Source: Chitinophagaceae bacterium BSSC1
Lineage (GTDB): Bacteria > Bacteroidota > Bacteroidia > Chitinophagales > Chitinophagaceae
Assembly (NCBI GenBank): GCA_002256435.1
Contig: NKJC01000002.1
Coordinates: 539,996-603,995 of the forward strand
Direction: 5' to 3'
DNA length: 64,000 bases
The notes under the pieces were generated by a model that was given only the letters and a program-made list of their open reading frames with translations, made no database searches and was not told where the DNA came from. A program made the position numbers and the translations under genes. How positions within the stretch are numbered: position 1 is the stretch's first letter; the number at the start of each line of letters is the position of its first letter. This document shows, in pieces, positions 53,701 to 63,969 of this stretch.

Positions 53701-55008
53701 GTTTAGCATGATTGGGTGGCCTTTCAATATATTTTCTAAGATATCCCAAACAACTGCTTCTTTGCGATCTACCAATTTCTTGGCACTCTTCACAGTTTTT
53801 ACAATACCTCTTTCAATCAATTTTCTAATAACAAATGGCTTGAACAATTCAGCAGCCATGTCTTTTGGTAATCCGCACTCGTGGATTTTCAATTCAGGTC
53901 CTACCACAATTACAGAACGTCCAGAATAATCCACACGTTTACCAAGTAAGTTCTGACGGAAACGTCCTTGTTTACCTTTCAATACATCGCTCAAAGATTT
54001 CAATGCGCGTCCACCTTCTGCTTTTACAGCATTCGATTTACGGCTATTATCAAACAATGAGTCAATGGCTTCTTGTAACATACGTTTTTCATTACGTAAG
54101 ATTACTTCAGGTGCTTTAATCTCTAACAAACGCTTTAAACGGTTGTTACGGATAATTACCCTACGGTATAAGTCATTCAAATCAGAAGAGGCAAAACGGC
54201 CACCATCCAATGGAACCAACGGACGTAATTCCGGTGGAATAACTGGAATATATTGCATTACCATCCACTCTGGGCGGTTGGTGATACGAGTACCTGCATC
54301 ACGGAATGATTCAACCACGCTCAAACGCTTTAAGGCATCGGCCTTACGTTGTTGAGAAGTTTCAGTGGCAGCAGCATTACGCAAAGAGAAACTCAAACCA
54401 TCAAGGTCAATTCTTTCTAAAAGAGCGTGAACTGCTTCAGCACCCATTTTAGCAACGAATTTTTGAGAATCGTCGTCAGGTAAGTATTGGTTGTCTTTGG
54501 GCAAATTGTCCAAAATATCTAAGTATTCCTCTTCAGTAAGAAGATCACCCATGTTCAGGTTTTCTTTAATACCGCCTTGGATTACTACATAGCGTTCGTA
54601 GTAAACAATGGTTTCCAATTTCTTGGAACTCATTCCCAACAGGTAACCAATCTTGTTAGGTAAGCTTTTGAAGTACCAGATATGAACAACAGGAACAACC
54701 AATTTGATATGTCCCATGCGTTCTCTACGCACTTTCTTTTCAGTAACTTCTACACCACAACGGTCACAAACGATACCCTTGTAACGGATACGCTTGTATT
54801 TTCCACAGGCGCATTCGTAGTCCTTAACGGGTCCGAAGATCCTTTCACAAAACAAGCCATCACGCTCGGGTTTATAAGTCCGGTAGTTGATGGTTTCAGG
54901 CTTTAACACTTCACCAAAACTTCTCTCCAGAATGCTATCAGGCGATGCTAGGCTGATAGTAATCTGTGAAAAAGTAGGTCTAGGTTTGTTATCTCTTTTG
55001 ATTGCCAT
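50722..55008 (-). CDS. rpoC: DNA-directed RNA polymerase subunit beta'
   Basis: The start at 55008 ([24 protein letters not shown]) gives 1428 residues. The longer frame to 55125 runs through an intergenic hairpin and is not protein-like. The catalytic motif [12 protein letters not shown] binds the active-site magnesium ions. The N-terminal zinc site is [20 protein letters not shown], and the second zinc site reads CGTLRG...[13 protein letters not shown]. The bridge helix/trigger loop region lies around [14 protein letters not shown] and [11 protein letters not shown]. It is the last gene of the rplK-rpoC operon. Confidence 0.98.
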   Translation of the reverse strand: MAIKRDNKPRPTFSQITISLASPDSILERSFGEVLKPETINYRTYKPERDGLFCERIFGPVKDYECACGKYKRIRYKGIVCDRCGVEVTEKKVRRERMGHIKLVVPVVHIWYFKSLPNKIGYLLGMSSKKLETIVYYERYVVIQGGIKENLNMGDLLTEEEYLDILDNLPKDNQYLPDDDSQKFVAKMGAEAVHALLERIDLDGLSFSLRNAAATETSQQRKADALKRLSVVESFRDAGTRITNRPEWMVMQYIPVIPPELRPLVPLDGGRFASSDLNDLYRRVIIRNNRLKRLLEIKAPEVILRNEKRMLQEAIDSLFDNSRKSNAVKAEGGRALKSLSDVLKGKQGRFRQNLLGKRVDYSGRSVIVVGPELKIHECGLPKDMAAELFKPFVIRKLIERGIVKTVKSAKKLVDRKEAVVWDILENILKGHPIMLNRAPTLHRLSIQAFQPKLVEGKAIQLHPLVTSSFNADFDGDQMAVHVPLSNAAILEAQLLMLSSHNILNPQNGTPITLPSQDMVLGLYYMTKGKKTMDNEVIKGQGMAFYNMDEVVIAYNEKVVDLHANIRVKTLVREQGKLVNKLIETTVGRCLFNQHVPVEVGFINALLTKKNLREIIGDIIKITDVPKTAKFLDDIKTLGFRMAFRGGLSFSVNDLIVPDLRDELLDNAKTEVEEVWENYNMGLITNNERYNQVIDIWSRVDTRITETLIREMATDKQGFNSVYMMLDSGARGSKTQVKQLVGIRGLMAKPRKSGSSGSEVIENPILSNFKGGLNVLDYFISTHGARKGLADTALKTADAGYLTRRLVDVSQDVVIAEDDCGTLRGNATSALKDNEDVIEPLADRIEGRTSLHNVYHPVTEELIILAGEEISHDVAKQIEDSGIETVEIRSVLTCEAKRGVCVKCYGKNLATGYIAQRGDAVGIIAAQSIGEPGTQLTLRTFHVGGVAGSSNIESTLNAKFDGTIQFDGLRTVDAINNEGNKVRIVIGRTGEVRIMDVKNDRLMITNNVPYGATLNVKDGQVVKKGDTICTWDPFNNVIVAEVNGSIKFSDVIDGVTYRDEADEQTGHREKVVIETKDKTKIPTIIVEGGKEAKHYNLPVGSHIGIEEGDDVKAGQVLVKIPRILGKLRDITGGLPRVTELFEARNPGNPAIVCEIDGVVAFGNVKRGNREIIVESRDGMVKKYLVPLTRQILVQDGDFVKAGTPMSDGQIAPADILAIKGPFAVQEYVVNEIQEVYRLQGVKINDKHVEVIVRQMMKKVEIVDAGDTKFLEEDLEDRFDFIEENDRIYDKKVVTDAGESSKFKAGQIVTVREFREENSILRRSDKKLVEVRDAKPATATPVLLGITKASLGVQSWISAASFQETTKVLSQAAIQGKMDSMLGLKENVITGHLIPAGSGQKEFENMIVGSKEEYEVLATTREAMSFDEEE

Positions 55009-55103
55009 ATCGGGTTTGAGAATTTGTATTATTTTATGTTGTTTCAACCGAATTTGTTGATTCGATTGTTTGTCTATTTTAAGTTTAATTAGAATGGAAA
55101 AGT

Positions 55104-55127
55104 GGATGACAGTTGTTACCGTCATCC
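55104..55127 (-). other. Hairpin in the rpoB-rpoC spacer
   Basis: GGATGACAG and CCGTCATCC form a stem of seven perfect pairs plus one after a mismatch, with a loop of about 6 bases, 16 bases after the rpoB stop. On the minus strand it is followed by ACTTTTCC rather than a long T run, so it is more likely an RNA processing or stability element than a strong terminator. Confidence 0.5.
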
Positions 55128-55142
55128 AGCTTCCAAATTCAT

Positions 55143-58100
55143 TTATTCAAACTTAAGGTCAAGACCCAAGCCTCTCAATTCATGTACCAATACATTGAAT
55201 GATTCAGGAACACCTGGACGTGGGATATTATCTCCCTTCACAATGGCTTCGTACGTTTTAGCACGGCCAATGATATCATCCGATTTGAGGGTTAACAATT
55301 CTTGTAAGATATTGGCTGCACCATAAGCTTCCAGTGCCCAAACCTCCATCTCACCAAAACGCTGACCACCAAACTGTGCCTTACCACCCAACGGTTGTTG
55401 TGTAATTAAGCTATATGGTCCAATAGAACGAGCGTGCATTTTATCATCAACCATGTGGTGTAGTTTGATCATATAGATTACACCCACAGTAGCTTTCTGA
55501 TGGAAACGCTCTCCAGTTTCACCATCGTATAGATAAGTATGACCATTTCTAGGAATACCTGCTTCAACACAATATTCTTCAATCTGTGTAGTAGACGCAC
55601 CATCAAAAATTGGCGTAGCAAATTTGACACCCAATTTTTTACCAGTCCATCCAAGAATGGTTTCATAGATCTGACCCAAGTTCATCCTGGAAGGTACCCC
55701 TAGTGGATTCAATACAATATCCACTGGTGTTCCGTCTTCCATGAATGGTAAGTCTTCAGCACGTACAATTTTTGCAACGATACCTTTGTTACCGTGTCTA
55801 CCCGCCATCTTATCCCCTACTTTCAGCTTACGCTTAACAGCTAGGTATACTTTAGCCAGTTTCAATACACCTGCAGGTAATTCATCACCAATGCTGATAT
55901 TGAATTTTTCACGTTTGTATCTACCCAATTCTTCGTTGAACTTAATGCTATAGTTGTGCAACAAAGTGTTGATTTGATCATCTGTTTTGGCATCACCAGT
56001 CCATCCCAAAGGATTTACGTTTTGGTAATCAATAGTGCTCAAGTTCTTTTGATTGAACTTTGCGCCTTTGCCAATCAGCATTTCACCAAAGTTGTTGCTT
56101 ACACCTGTGCTAGCCTTGTCTTTCAACAGGGTTTGCAATTTGTCTAACAACAATTCTTTAATGGTTTCAACATTCTGTTGGTGAACTTTTTCTACTTTTT
56201 CTAACTGTGCTTTTTCACGAATCTTACCGTTCTTATCTTTCTTAGCACGTTGGAAAAGTTTCTTATCAATCACCACACCTTCAGTTCCGTTTGGAGCTTT
56301 CAAAGAAGCATCTTTTGCATCACCGGCTTTGTCTCCAAAGATGGCACGCAATAATTTTTCTTCTGGTGTAGGATCAGATTCACCTTTAGGAGTAATCTTA
56401 CCAATTAAGATATCGCCTTCCTTAATAGTAGCACCAATGCGGATAATTCCGTTCTCGTCCAAATCCTTAGTAGCATCTTCTGATACGTTAGGAATATCTG
56501 GAGTCAATTCTTCTTCACCCAATTTGGTATCACGAACTTCTAATTCATATTCTTCAATGTGAACAGAAGTAAACAAGTCTTCGCGAACTACTTTTTCAGA
56601 GATTACAATGGCATCCTCAAAGTTGTAACCTTTCCATGGCATGAACGCCACTTGTAAGTTTCTACCCAAGGCCAATTCACCATTTTGTGTAGCGTATCCT
56701 TCTGTTAAGAAATCACCTTTTTTAACTTGCTGACCTTTCTTCACAGCAGGGCGAAGATTGATACAAGTTGCTTGGTTGGTCTTCATGAACTTGGTTAGTG
56801 TATACACTTGCAAGTCATCATTAAAGCTTACCAAACGATCAAGGTCATTTCTATCGTAGCGAACATGAATATGGTTAGCGTCTACAAACTCAACAACACC
56901 ATTTCCTTCAGCGTGGATTTGAATCCTAGCATCACGAGCAGCTTTTCCTTCTAGTCCAGTACCCACAATTGGAGCTTCTAAACGAATCAAAGGAACAGCC
57001 TGACGTTGCATGTTTGATCCCATCAAGGCACGGTTGGCATCATCGTGCTCCAAGAAAGGAATCAGAGAAGCACTCAAACCAACAATTTGGTTAGGAGCTA
57101 CGTCCATAAATTCCACTTCTTCCTTGTCCAAAATGGGGAAGTCTCCAGTTTGACGAGAAACTACTTTATCTTCTGCAAAACCACCCTTGTCATTCAATGG
57201 AGAATTACTCTGGGCAATTTTAGCACTATCTTCTTCTTCAGCACTCAAGAAAGTAAGCGTGTTCATGTTTACTTTTCCGTCTTCTACTTTACGGTAAGGG
57301 GTTTCAATAAAGCCCATATCGTTGATAGCAGCGTGTACGCAAAGGGTAGAAATCAAACCAATGTTTGGTCCTTCAGGAGTTTCAATAGTACACAACCTAC
57401 CGTAGTGAGAATAGTGTACGTCACGAACCTCAAATCCAGCGCGCTCTCTACTCAAACCTCCTGGTCCAAGTGCGGAGATCCTACGCTTGTGCGTGATCTC
57501 ACTCAATGGATTGGTTTGGTCTAAGAACTGAGACAACTGAGATGTACCAAAGAAAGAGTTGATAACAGAAGAAAGGGTACGTGCGTTGATCAAATCAACT
57601 GGTGTAAACACCTCGTTATCCCTCACGTTCATACGCTCTCTGATGGTTCTAGCCATACGAGCCAGACCCACACCAAATTGGGCGTATAATTGCTCACCTA
57701 CTGTTCTAACCCTACGGTTGCTTAAGTGATCAATATCATCAATCTCAGCCTTACCATTGGTCAAACGTACTAGGTACTTAATGATCTCAATGATATCTGG
57801 CTTGGTTAATACTTTCTTTTCTAATGGATAGTCAAGACCTAGTTTGCGGTTGATCTTATAACGACCAACTTCTCCTAAATCATAACGTTTGTCAGAGAAG
57901 AACAATTTGTCAATGATACCACGAGCAGTTTCATTATCTGGAGCATCAGCACCACGCAATTGGCGATAGATATGCTGAACCGCTTCTAATTCACTGTTAG
58001 ACGTATCCTTGTTCAATGTATTGTAAATGATGGCATAGTCGCCTCCAACGTCTTCTTTCTGAATAAATACGCTCTTCACTTCCATTTCAATAATGGTAGC

Positions 58101-58946
58101 AATGGCTTCTTCATCCAGCACGGTGTCGCGCTCCATCACAATTTCATTACGCTCAATGCTCACAACTTCACCAGTGTCTTCATCCACAAAATCTTCTACC
58201 CAAGTTCTAAGAACACGAGCAGCTAATTTTTTACCCACCTGGTTAGCAAGTGATTTTTTGTCTGCTTTTACTTCATCGGCCATGCCAAACAATTCCAAAA
58301 TGTCCTTGTCTGTTTCATAACCAATAGAACGCAACAAAGTAGTTACAGGAAACTTCTTCTTACGATCAATATAAGCGTACATCACGTTGTTGATGTCTGT
58401 GGCAAACTCCATCCAAGCTCCTTTGAAAGGAATTACCCTTGCAGAGTAAATTTTGGTTCCGTTCGGGTGAACAGACTGACCAAAGAATACACCTGGTGAA
58501 CGGTGTAGCTGTGATACAACTACGCGCTCAGCTCCGTTAATTACAAAGGTTCCTCTAGGAGTCATGTATGGGATATTTCCCAAAAACACGTCTTGTACAA
58601 TGGTTTGGAAGTCAACGTGCTCTTCGTCATTACAACTCAAGCGCAGTTTGGCCTTCAAAGGCACCGCATAAGTTAAACCACGTTCCATACACTCTTCAAT
58701 AGTGTAGCGTGGGGGATCAATAAAATAATCCAGGAACTCCAGTACGAAAATGTTACGCGTGTCTGTAATAGGAAAATTTTCCTTAAACACACGGAACAAG
58801 CCTTCCACGTTACGTTTGTCGGGCGTTGTTTCTAACTGAAAAAACTCTCTGAAAGATTCTAACTGAATGTCGAGTAGGTCTGGGGCATCAGCCAAGTGTT
58901 TAGTTTTACCGAAGCCGACCCTGTTGTTCAATGTAGTTGTAGACAT
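55143..58946 (-). CDS. rpoB: DNA-directed RNA polymerase subunit beta
   Basis: The 1267-residue protein has all RpoB landmarks. These include [52 protein letters not shown] (rifampicin-pocket region), [50 protein letters not shown] and the C-terminal [28 protein letters not shown]. In the rifampicin region the residues usually associated with sensitivity ([15 protein letters not shown] of RRISALG) are unchanged. It follows rplL after an attenuator hairpin and a possible internal promoter. Confidence 0.98.
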   Translation of the reverse strand: MSTTTLNNRVGFGKTKHLADAPDLLDIQLESFREFFQLETTPDKRNVEGLFRVFKENFPITDTRNIFVLEFLDYFIDPPRYTIEECMERGLTYAVPLKAKLRLSCNDEEHVDFQTIVQDVFLGNIPYMTPRGTFVINGAERVVVSQLHRSPGVFFGQSVHPNGTKIYSARVIPFKGAWMEFATDINNVMYAYIDRKKKFPVTTLLRSIGYETDKDILELFGMADEVKADKKSLANQVGKKLAARVLRTWVEDFVDEDTGEVVSIERNEIVMERDTVLDEEAIATIIEMEVKSVFIQKEDVGGDYAIIYNTLNKDTSNSELEAVQHIYRQLRGADAPDNETARGIIDKLFFSDKRYDLGEVGRYKINRKLGLDYPLEKKVLTKPDIIEIIKYLVRLTNGKAEIDDIDHLSNRRVRTVGEQLYAQFGVGLARMARTIRERMNVRDNEVFTPVDLINARTLSSVINSFFGTSQLSQFLDQTNPLSEITHKRRISALGPGGLSRERAGFEVRDVHYSHYGRLCTIETPEGPNIGLISTLCVHAAINDMGFIETPYRKVEDGKVNMNTLTFLSAEEEDSAKIAQSNSPLNDKGGFAEDKVVSRQTGDFPILDKEEVEFMDVAPNQIVGLSASLIPFLEHDDANRALMGSNMQRQAVPLIRLEAPIVGTGLEGKAARDARIQIHAEGNGVVEFVDANHIHVRYDRNDLDRLVSFNDDLQVYTLTKFMKTNQATCINLRPAVKKGQQVKKGDFLTEGYATQNGELALGRNLQVAFMPWKGYNFEDAIVISEKVVREDLFTSVHIEEYELEVRDTKLGEEELTPDIPNVSEDATKDLDENGIIRIGATIKEGDILIGKITPKGESDPTPEEKLLRAIFGDKAGDAKDASLKAPNGTEGVVIDKKLFQRAKKDKNGKIREKAQLEKVEKVHQQNVETIKELLLDKLQTLLKDKASTGVSNNFGEMLIGKGAKFNQKNLSTIDYQNVNPLGWTGDAKTDDQINTLLHNYSIKFNEELGRYKREKFNISIGDELPAGVLKLAKVYLAVKRKLKVGDKMAGRHGNKGIVAKIVRAEDLPFMEDGTPVDIVLNPLGVPSRMNLGQIYETILGWTGKKLGVKFATPIFDGASTTQIEEYCVEAGIPRNGHTYLYDGETGERFHQKATVGVIYMIKLHHMVDDKMHARSIGPYSLITQQPLGGKAQFGGQRFGEMEVWALEAYGAANILQELLTLKSDDIIGRAKTYEAIVKGDNIPRPGVPESFNVLVHELRGLGLDLKFE

Positions 58947-59191
58947 ATTTGTGTAAAACCGGTTTTAGTACGTAAAATTTTGGGGAGAACTAAGTGCTTC
59001 TCTTAACGTACAATCGGCGCATCTACCATTCAAACAAATGATAAAAATGTCCACCCGCTAAAATGCCCAAAATAAAGGATGGCAAAACTAAGCAATTAGT
59101 AGAACAATAAAAAAACAAATTTTTTAGCCCTTTTGGGCAAAAAAAAACCAACAGGAGGTCCTGTTGGTTCAATTTTATGGAAGTAGGTTAA
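58947..59191 (-). promoter_or_regulatory. rplL-rpoB intergenic region with possible internal promoter
   Basis: The 245-base spacer begins with a terminator-like hairpin (separate entry) and a second short stem (GCCC-AAAA-GGGC). TAGTTTTG on the minus strand at 59083-59090 is a perfect TAnnTTTG -7 element, although the nearest TTTG is 25 bases upstream. It suggests that rpoBC can also be transcribed separately from the ribosomal protein genes. Confidence 0.4.
59146..59169 (-). terminator. Terminator/attenuator between rplL and rpoB
   Basis: AACCAACAGG and CCTGTTGGTT form a perfect 10-base stem around AGGT; the minus-strand stem is followed by a run of T residues. It lies 22 bases after the rplL stop. 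In many bacteria this site lets most transcripts end while a fraction continue into rpoBC. Confidence 0.85.
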
Positions 59192-59566
59192 TTACTTAAC
59201 TTCTACTTCAGCGCCAGCATCTTTCAGTTTACCAGCAATTTCTTCAGCTTCTGCTTTAGAAACACCTTCTTTAACTGCTTTAGGAGCGCCGTCAACTAGG
59301 TCTTTAGCTTCTTTCAAGCCCAAGCCAGTCAATTCTTTAACAATTTTAACTACGGTCAATTTGCTAGCACCGCCGCTAACCAACACAACGTCAAAAGAGG
59401 TTTTCTCTTCAACTGCTGCTGCTGCGTCACCGCCACCTGCTGCTACTACAACTGCTGCTGCAGCTGGTTCAATACCGTAATCTGCTTTCAATACGTCTGC
59501 TAATTCCTGAACTTCTTTAACTGTCAGGTTAACTAGAGATTCTGCTAATGCTTTAATGTCTGCCAT
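59192..59566 (-). CDS. rplL: 50S ribosomal protein L7/L12
   Basis: The 124-residue protein matches L7/L12: an N-terminal dimerisation helix ([26 protein letters not shown]), an Ala/Gly-rich hinge ([21 protein letters not shown]), and the C-terminal domain with [36 protein letters not shown] that recruits translation GTPases. Length is normal. It follows rplJ by 121 bases. Confidence 0.98.
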   Translation of the reverse strand: MADIKALAESLVNLTVKEVQELADVLKADYGIEPAAAAVVVAAGGGDAAAAVEEKTSFDVVLVSGGASKLTVVKIVKELTGLGLKEAKDLVDGAPKAVKEGVSKAEAEEIAGKLKDAGAEVEVK

Positions 59567-59687
59567 TTTGTGTAAATTTTTTCCGACTTCATGTCCCGTC
59601 TTTCGGGATCCGGCGGATGGTTTAAAAAAATTCTGCCTTTATTTTCCCTCAGGCCTGGGATATCTTGATTCCGGTTACCCGGTTTCT
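59567..59687 (-). other. rplJ-rplL spacer with short stems
   Basis: The 121-base gap contains a short stem (TCCCG/CGGGA, 59594-59608) and a CCGG-TTAC-CCGG element just after the rplJ stop. They could set the ratio of L7/L12 to L10 by RNA processing. No promoter was recognised with confidence. Confidence 0.3.
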
Positions 59688-60287
59688 TTATGCTTCTGCT
59701 GCAGGAGCTTCTGCACTTGGCGCTTCAGGAGCAGCTTCAACAGCTACTGCCTCAACGGCTGCTTCAACAACTGCATCGGCTACAGTTCCTGCTGCTTTTT
59801 GCTCGTGGTGGTTCAACAAAGCCGCAATAACGCGTTTTGCTGGAGATTGCAACAATCCAATTACTTCACCAATCAATTCATTCTTAGACTTGATTTGAGT
59901 AAGTGCTTTCAGATTATCGTTACCAGTGTAAATATCACCGTTGATAAATGCTGCTTTCAATACTGGTTTTTCAGTATTGCTTCCTTTACGGAAAGAAGAG
60001 ATAATCAAAGCTGGTTCTTTGGGGTTCTCAGAGAACATCAAAGCGGTAACATTGTGCAATGAATCATATACACCTGCATATTTTTCAGCATCCAATGATT
60101 CCAGAGCCTTACGGATCAAAGTATTCTTGGCCACTTTCATTTCAACCTGCTTGTCAAAACATGTTCTGCGCAAGTTAGAAACCTGTGCTACAGTCAATGC
60201 TTCTGTATCAGTGATATAAAAGTTATTGTATTGTGTGAACTTCTCTTTCAAGAGTTCAATCACCTCATTTTTTTGGTCTTTGTTCAT
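59688..60287 (-). CDS. rplJ: 50S ribosomal protein L10 with Ala/Glu-rich tail
   Basis: The 199-residue protein matches L10: NKDQKNEVIELLKEKFTQYNNFYITDTEALTVAQVSNLRR, KVAKNTLIRKALES, and a helical C-terminal part that binds L7/L12. L10 is usually 165-175 residues. Here about 28 extra residues form a low-complexity tail of Ala, Val, Glu and Pro (starting ADAVVEAAVEAVAVEAAPEA), similar in composition to the L7/L12 hinge. It follows rplA by 62 bases. Confidence 0.96.
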   Translation of the reverse strand: MNKDQKNEVIELLKEKFTQYNNFYITDTEALTVAQVSNLRRTCFDKQVEMKVAKNTLIRKALESLDAEKYAGVYDSLHNVTALMFSENPKEPALIISSFRKGSNTEKPVLKAAFINGDIYTGNDNLKALTQIKSKNELIGEVIGLLQSPAKRVIAALLNHHEQKAAGTVADAVVEAAVEAVAVEAAPEAPSAEAPAAEA

Positions 60288-60349
60288 AACTAATTTTTTT
60301 TACAACCCGGGTCATTTCAATCCCGTTTTACCGGGAACGATCACCAGGA
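60288..60349 (-). promoter_or_regulatory. Possible L10 leader upstream of rplJ
   Basis: The 62-base leader can form a stem CCCG-GTAAAA-CGGG and contains a nearby CCCGGG. A structured leader upstream of rplJ is where L10(L12)4 autoregulates its own translation in other bacteria. The element is short, so this is a suggestion only. Confidence 0.3.
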
Positions 60350-61042
60350 TTAGTTGATTAATGATTTGGTGTCCAATGTGATACCAGGACTCATGGTGCT
60401 AGCCATGCTTACTGCTTTCAGGTAGGTACCTTTAGAAGAAGAAGGCTTCAACTTCAAGATAGCGTTGATCAGCTCAGTGCTGTTCTCTGTAATCTTTTCA
60501 GGAGCAAAAGAGATACGACCAATAGATGCGTGAACAATACCAGTCTTATCAACTTTAAAAGCAATCTTACCACCTTTCACCTCATTAACTGCAGCTGCAA
60601 CATCATTAGTTACAGTACCAGTTTTGGGGTTTGGCATCAAGTTACGTGGTCCTAATACTTTACCTAGTTTACCAATTTTTGGCATAACTGCAGGAGTTGC
60701 AATGATCACGTCAACGTCTACCCAACCACTTTCAATTTTTTGGATGAACTCATCTAGACCTACAAAATCAGCACCTGCTTCGTTAGCAGCGGCTTCTTTA
60801 TCCGGTGTGCACAAAACCAATACGCGCTTGGTTTTACCAGTACCGTGAGGAAGAGATACTGTTCCACGAACCTGCTGATCAGCTTTCTTAGGATCAACTC
60901 CCAAGCGAATGTGCAAGTCTACAGAACTATCAAATTTGGTGCAATTAATTTCTTTTACAAGGTTAGCTGCTTCTTTAAGGGAATAAATTTTGTTTTTATC
61001 CACCTTAGTTACTGCTACTTTTCTTTTTTTAGTAAGTGACAT
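60350..61042 (-). CDS. rplA: 50S ribosomal protein L1
   Basis: The 230-residue protein matches L1: [53 protein letters not shown], the signature [20 protein letters not shown], and a C-terminal domain ending in TLDTKSLIN. It binds 23S rRNA at the L1 stalk. It starts 25 bases after the rplK stop. Confidence 0.98.
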   Translation of the reverse strand: MSLTKKRKVAVTKVDKNKIYSLKEAANLVKEINCTKFDSSVDLHIRLGVDPKKADQQVRGTVSLPHGTGKTKRVLVLCTPDKEAAANEAGADFVGLDEFIQKIESGWVDVDVIIATPAVMPKIGKLGKVLGPRNLMPNPKTGTVTNDVAAAVNEVKGGKIAFKVDKTGIVHASIGRISFAPEKITENSTELINAILKLKPSSSKGTYLKAVSMASTMSPGITLDTKSLIN

Positions 61043-61067
61043 TTTCTAAATGATTTAAGGTGAATAA

Positions 61068-61511
61068 TTAATTTTCCCAAGGGGCTTTACCTTCAACAGT
61101 AACACCCATAGAGCGGGCAGTTCCAGCTACCATGTTCATGGCGCTATGCAAGGTAAAAGCATTCAGATCGCTCATCTTGTCTTTGGCAATGGCTTCAACT
61201 TGTTCCCAAGTTACTTTACCAACCTTAACACGATTGCTTTCTTTAGATCCTTTCTGAATCTTAGCTGCTTCCATTACCTGAACTGCTGCTGGAGCTGTTT
61301 TGATAACAAAGTCAAAAGACTTGTCTGTGTATACTGTAATCAAAACGGGAACAACTTTGCCCATTTTGTCTTGAGTTCTAGCATTAAACTGCTTACAGAA
61401 CTCCATGATGTTAACACCCTTTGAACCAAGGGCTGGACCTACTGGAGGTGCTGGGTTGGCGGCTCCGCCTTTCACCTGCAACTTTACGTAGCCTGAGATT
61501 TCTTTTGCCAT
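61068..61511 (-). CDS. rplK: 50S ribosomal protein L11
   Basis: The 147-residue protein matches L11: [44 protein letters not shown] with the proline-rich GTPase-centre segment, [20 protein letters not shown], and a C-terminal RNA-binding domain ending SMGVTVEG. It is the first gene of the operon here. secE and nusG, which precede rplK in most bacteria, are not upstream; a strong promoter lies there instead. Confidence 0.98.
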   Translation of the reverse strand: MAKEISGYVKLQVKGGAANPAPPVGPALGSKGVNIMEFCKQFNARTQDKMGKVVPVLITVYTDKSFDFVIKTAPAAVQVMEAAKIQKGSKESNRVKVGKVTWEQVEAIAKDKMSDLNAFTLHSAMNMVAGTARSMGVTVEGKAPWEN

Positions 61512-61598
61512 TTTTTAGATTTTATTGGTGATATCGTGCTGCTTTTTAGCAACACTCCCAAAGTCAATCATTCTTCCTAAAAAGAACTTTTGGGGCGG

Positions 61599-61629
61599 CA
61601 AAGGTAAGGAATAATTGGAAAAATCCAAA
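61599..61629 (-). promoter_or_regulatory. Consensus Bacteroidota promoter of the rplKAJL-rpoBC operon
   Basis: On the minus strand TTTG (61626-61629) is followed after exactly 19 bases by TACCTTTG (61599-61606). Both match the Bacteroidota sigma-A consensus TTTG/TAnnTTTG perfectly. The predicted transcription start is near 61592, giving a leader of about 80 bases before rplK. The promoter begins directly after the stop codon of the upstream aminotransferase gene. Confidence 0.8.
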
Positions 61630-61630
61630 T

Positions 61631-62716
61631 TTAAAAGGCATTCATTAATTCAATTACCCTATAAATATTGTCTGGCTCATGACAACTAGAGCAAGGAAGG
61701 CTCAAAGTAGTGGCATGAATCTCCTCTGAAATAGGAAATGATACACCCTCCAACCATGGAGCCAAGGCTTTTTGGTGATTTGGAGCAATTGGATAATGAA
61801 TCTCAGTGCCTACCCCATTTTCCAACAAATAGGCTTTTAGGGCATCCCTGCGGGGATGGCGAATGTTGAAAATATGGTAAACGTCTTCATACCCCTCTTC
61901 CACTACTGGCAGTATGAAATCCGATTTAAGATGCGCCAGATACAATTTTGCCAAGCTCCTTTTGTGAGTCGTGATAGAAGCAAGAAAGGGCAATTTTACA
62001 GATAGGAAAATGGCTTGTAATTCGTCTAAACGACTATTGAATCCTACTTGATCATTCTGGTATTTTTGATGGGACCCATAGTTTCTCATACTTCTAAGGG
62101 CCGTAGCATAAGCGTCCTGATTGGTTAAAATAGCACCTGCATCGCCCAAGGCGCCTAAATTCTTACTGGGATAAAAACTAAACCCAGACAAATCTCCCAA
62201 AGTTCCAGCCAACCTGCCTTTGTATCTGGCATCATGTGCTTGTGCACAGTCCTCTATTACAGCCAAACCATGCTTTTGAGCAATCTGGTTAATAGCATCC
62301 ATATCACAGCACTTCCCATACAAATGAACCACCAATATGGCTTTTGTGGCAGGAGTAATAGCCGCTTCTATTAAAACAGGATCAATATTATAAGTATGAA
62401 TATTAGGCTCTACCAATACTGGCGTATGTCCAGCATGAATAATGGCTAGAATAGAAGCTATATAAGTGTTTGAGGGGACAATGATTTCAGAACCAACAGG
62501 TAGATGCAACACTTTAATGGCAAGAATTAAAGCATCTAATCCATTGGCTACGCCGATGGCATTTTTACTGCCATGGTAATTTGCAAACTCAGATTCAAAT
62601 TGCTTTAAACCCTCTCCCATAATGTACCAACCTTTTCCCAGAAAATCCCGGAATGCCTGTTCAAAATTTGCTTGATAAGGCAAATTTACTTTAAACAGTT
62701 GGTCATATGGAATCAT
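61631..62716 (-). CDS. fdtB: DegT/DnrJ/EryC1 sugar aminotransferase (FdtB-like)
   Basis: The 361-residue protein is a PLP-dependent sugar aminotransferase: [66 protein letters not shown], and the PLP-binding lysine in [18 protein letters not shown]. It is close to FdtB/QdtB enzymes, which convert dTDP-3-keto-6-deoxyhexose to the 3-amino sugar. The FdtA-like isomerase gene just upstream, with a 4-base overlap, supports that reading. The product would be dTDP-Fucp3N or dTDP-Quip3N for an O-antigen or EPS. Confidence 0.85.
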   Translation of the reverse strand: MIPYDQLFKVNLPYQANFEQAFRDFLGKGWYIMGEGLKQFESEFANYHGSKNAIGVANGLDALILAIKVLHLPVGSEIIVPSNTYIASILAIIHAGHTPVLVEPNIHTYNIDPVLIEAAITPATKAILVVHLYGKCCDMDAINQIAQKHGLAVIEDCAQAHDARYKGRLAGTLGDLSGFSFYPSKNLGALGDAGAILTNQDAYATALRSMRNYGSHQKYQNDQVGFNSRLDELQAIFLSVKLPFLASITTHKRSLAKLYLAHLKSDFILPVVEEGYEDVYHIFNIRHPRRDALKAYLLENGVGTEIHYPIAPNHQKALAPWLEGVSFPISEEIHATTLSLPCSSCHEPDNIYRVIELMNAF

Positions 62717-63096
62717 GATCTTGAAGGATAGGGGTCAAAGATATAATCCGATTCGTCAAAATAAGTAGAAGCAAATACCAATAAAATAGCATCAGGTGTA
62801 AAATCATGCATTTGGTGCCAATCCTTGGTTTCTAATATCAAACACTGTGATGGATCATTGAGTACAAAAGATTCATGTTTTTGACCATCGTCATTAGTGA
62901 CTACACAACTGCCCTTGATACAAATGGCCGCTTGAATGGTTTCTTTATGACGGTGACCTCCCCTAATAGACTCGTCAACACCATATATGTAAAAAACCCT
63001 TTTAATCTTGAAAGGAAGCAATTCTTCCGTATTATCTAACACTGTTAAGTTACCTCTACTGTCTTTAAAATTGACCAGGTTTATCAAATAAGCCAT
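62713..63096 (-). CDS. fdtA: dTDP-4-oxo-6-deoxyhexose 3,4-ketoisomerase-like cupin (FdtA/WxcM family)
   Basis: The 127-residue protein matches the FdtA/QdtA family: [49 protein letters not shown] (with the catalytic His pair GGHRHK), and [28 protein letters not shown]. It is a single cupin domain of the expected size. It should turn dTDP-4-keto-6-deoxyglucose into the 3-keto isomer, the substrate of the FdtB-like aminotransferase next to it. Whether the product has the galacto (FdtA) or gluco (QdtA) form cannot be decided. Confidence 0.82.
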   Translation of the reverse strand: MAYLINLVNFKDSRGNLTVLDNTEELLPFKIKRVFYIYGVDESIRGGHRHKETIQAAICIKGSCVVTNDDGQKHESFVLNDPSQCLILETKDWHQMHDFTPDAILLVFASTYFDESDYIFDPYPSRS

Positions 63097-63114
63097 TCAA
63101 CTATTTTAAGGGGT

Positions 63115-63969
63115 TTAGTTTGTCTGATTATCAATAGCTGCGTCAATCTTATCTAGCAGTTCTGGATCAGTAGACATTTTGAATTTACGAGCAAAAATTC
63201 TATCTGAAGCCATTACATCATCAAAATCCTCCAAGTTTAATGTTTTGGGATTGGGTGTCATGGGAGGATGTATATAATAATGACAATTTTCGTTGACAAC
63301 CTGATCTGCTAAATGGGAGTTCAATATGACCGTTTGAAACAAGAATTCATCGGCAGCCCATGAAAATTTAAAAAATCGTTTCATGGTTTGATTATATTCA
63401 ATGGTTTCCTGCACATAGCGTAAAGCCTCCATAGAAATGGCCCAAAACATAGAACTGCCATAAAATTTAATTCCTTCTGGCATTCTTCTTTTTGGAAATA
63501 ATCTATTCAATAATCTTTCAATGGCGTATTGTCCCCTGAATTTGAAATCTGACATATGGTAGCGATTCACGCGCAACATACCCTCTTCCCATTCACCTTC
63601 AAATGCTTTGTACTTTAATAATAATTTCCCTTTTCTGGCTTCATAGAAAGCCAACATTTGTTCCGGTGTTTTAATGGGATAGTCTTGCCCACTCATCAAA
63701 GAAATAAAATCATATTTCTTTCCAGAAGACAAAATCTCCTTTCCGGAATTCAAAATGGCTTGAATGGTACTAAATCCTGCCCAATGCACATCAATTCTAT
63801 CCTTAATCAGAAAAACATTGGGCATTTTGGTTAAAAACTGATGACTTGCAATTGGAAACTTAGCGTCAAGATGTATATAAAAATCAAAATTGGGATGCTG
63901 CATCCGTCTGATCATCCGTTCGGTTTGAAGCGGATCTGTGTAAGTAACAATCAGGTGGGCTACGCGCAT
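63115..63969 (-). CDS. Family 14 (core-2/I-branching) glycosyltransferase-like protein
   Basis: The 284-residue protein matches the bacterial branch of the core-2/I-branching beta-1,6-N-acetylglucosaminyltransferase family. It begins VAHLIVTYTDPLQTERMIRRM with FYIHLDAKFPI, and continues with VHWAGFSTIQAILNS, DFISLMSGQDYPIKTPEQM, the SMFWAIS segment and WAADEFLFQTVILNS, which carries the probable catalytic acidic residues. No signal peptide is present, so it works in the cytoplasm on a lipid-linked glycan. It precedes the FdtA/FdtB pair in one leftward unit, pointing to an amino-sugar-containing polysaccharide. Confidence 0.85.
   Translation of the reverse strand: MRVAHLIVTYTDPLQTERMIRRMQHPNFDFYIHLDAKFPIASHQFLTKMPNVFLIKDRIDVHWAGFSTIQAILNSGKEILSSGKKYDFISLMSGQDYPIKTPEQMLAFYEARKGKLLLKYKAFEGEWEEGMLRVNRYHMSDFKFRGQYAIERLLNRLFPKRRMPEGIKFYGSSMFWAISMEALRYVQETIEYNQTMKRFFKFSWAADEFLFQTVILNSHLADQVVNENCHYYIHPPMTPNPKTLNLEDFDDVMASDRIFARKFKMSTDPELLDKIDAAIDNQTN

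Noticed and set aside
55009..55125. Extended RpoC N-terminus
   Set aside because: The frame crosses the intergenic hairpin; RpoC begins [11 protein letters not shown] at 55008.
59596..60287. Plus-strand Ala/Ser/Thr-rich frames opposite rplJ
   Set aside because: Low-complexity antisense translations of the Ala-rich tail of L10, with no start context or family similarity.
61512..61630. tRNA-Trp or secE/nusG upstream of rplK
   Set aside because: The spacer is only 119 bases and contains the rplK promoter and leader; no cloverleaf or coding frame fits.
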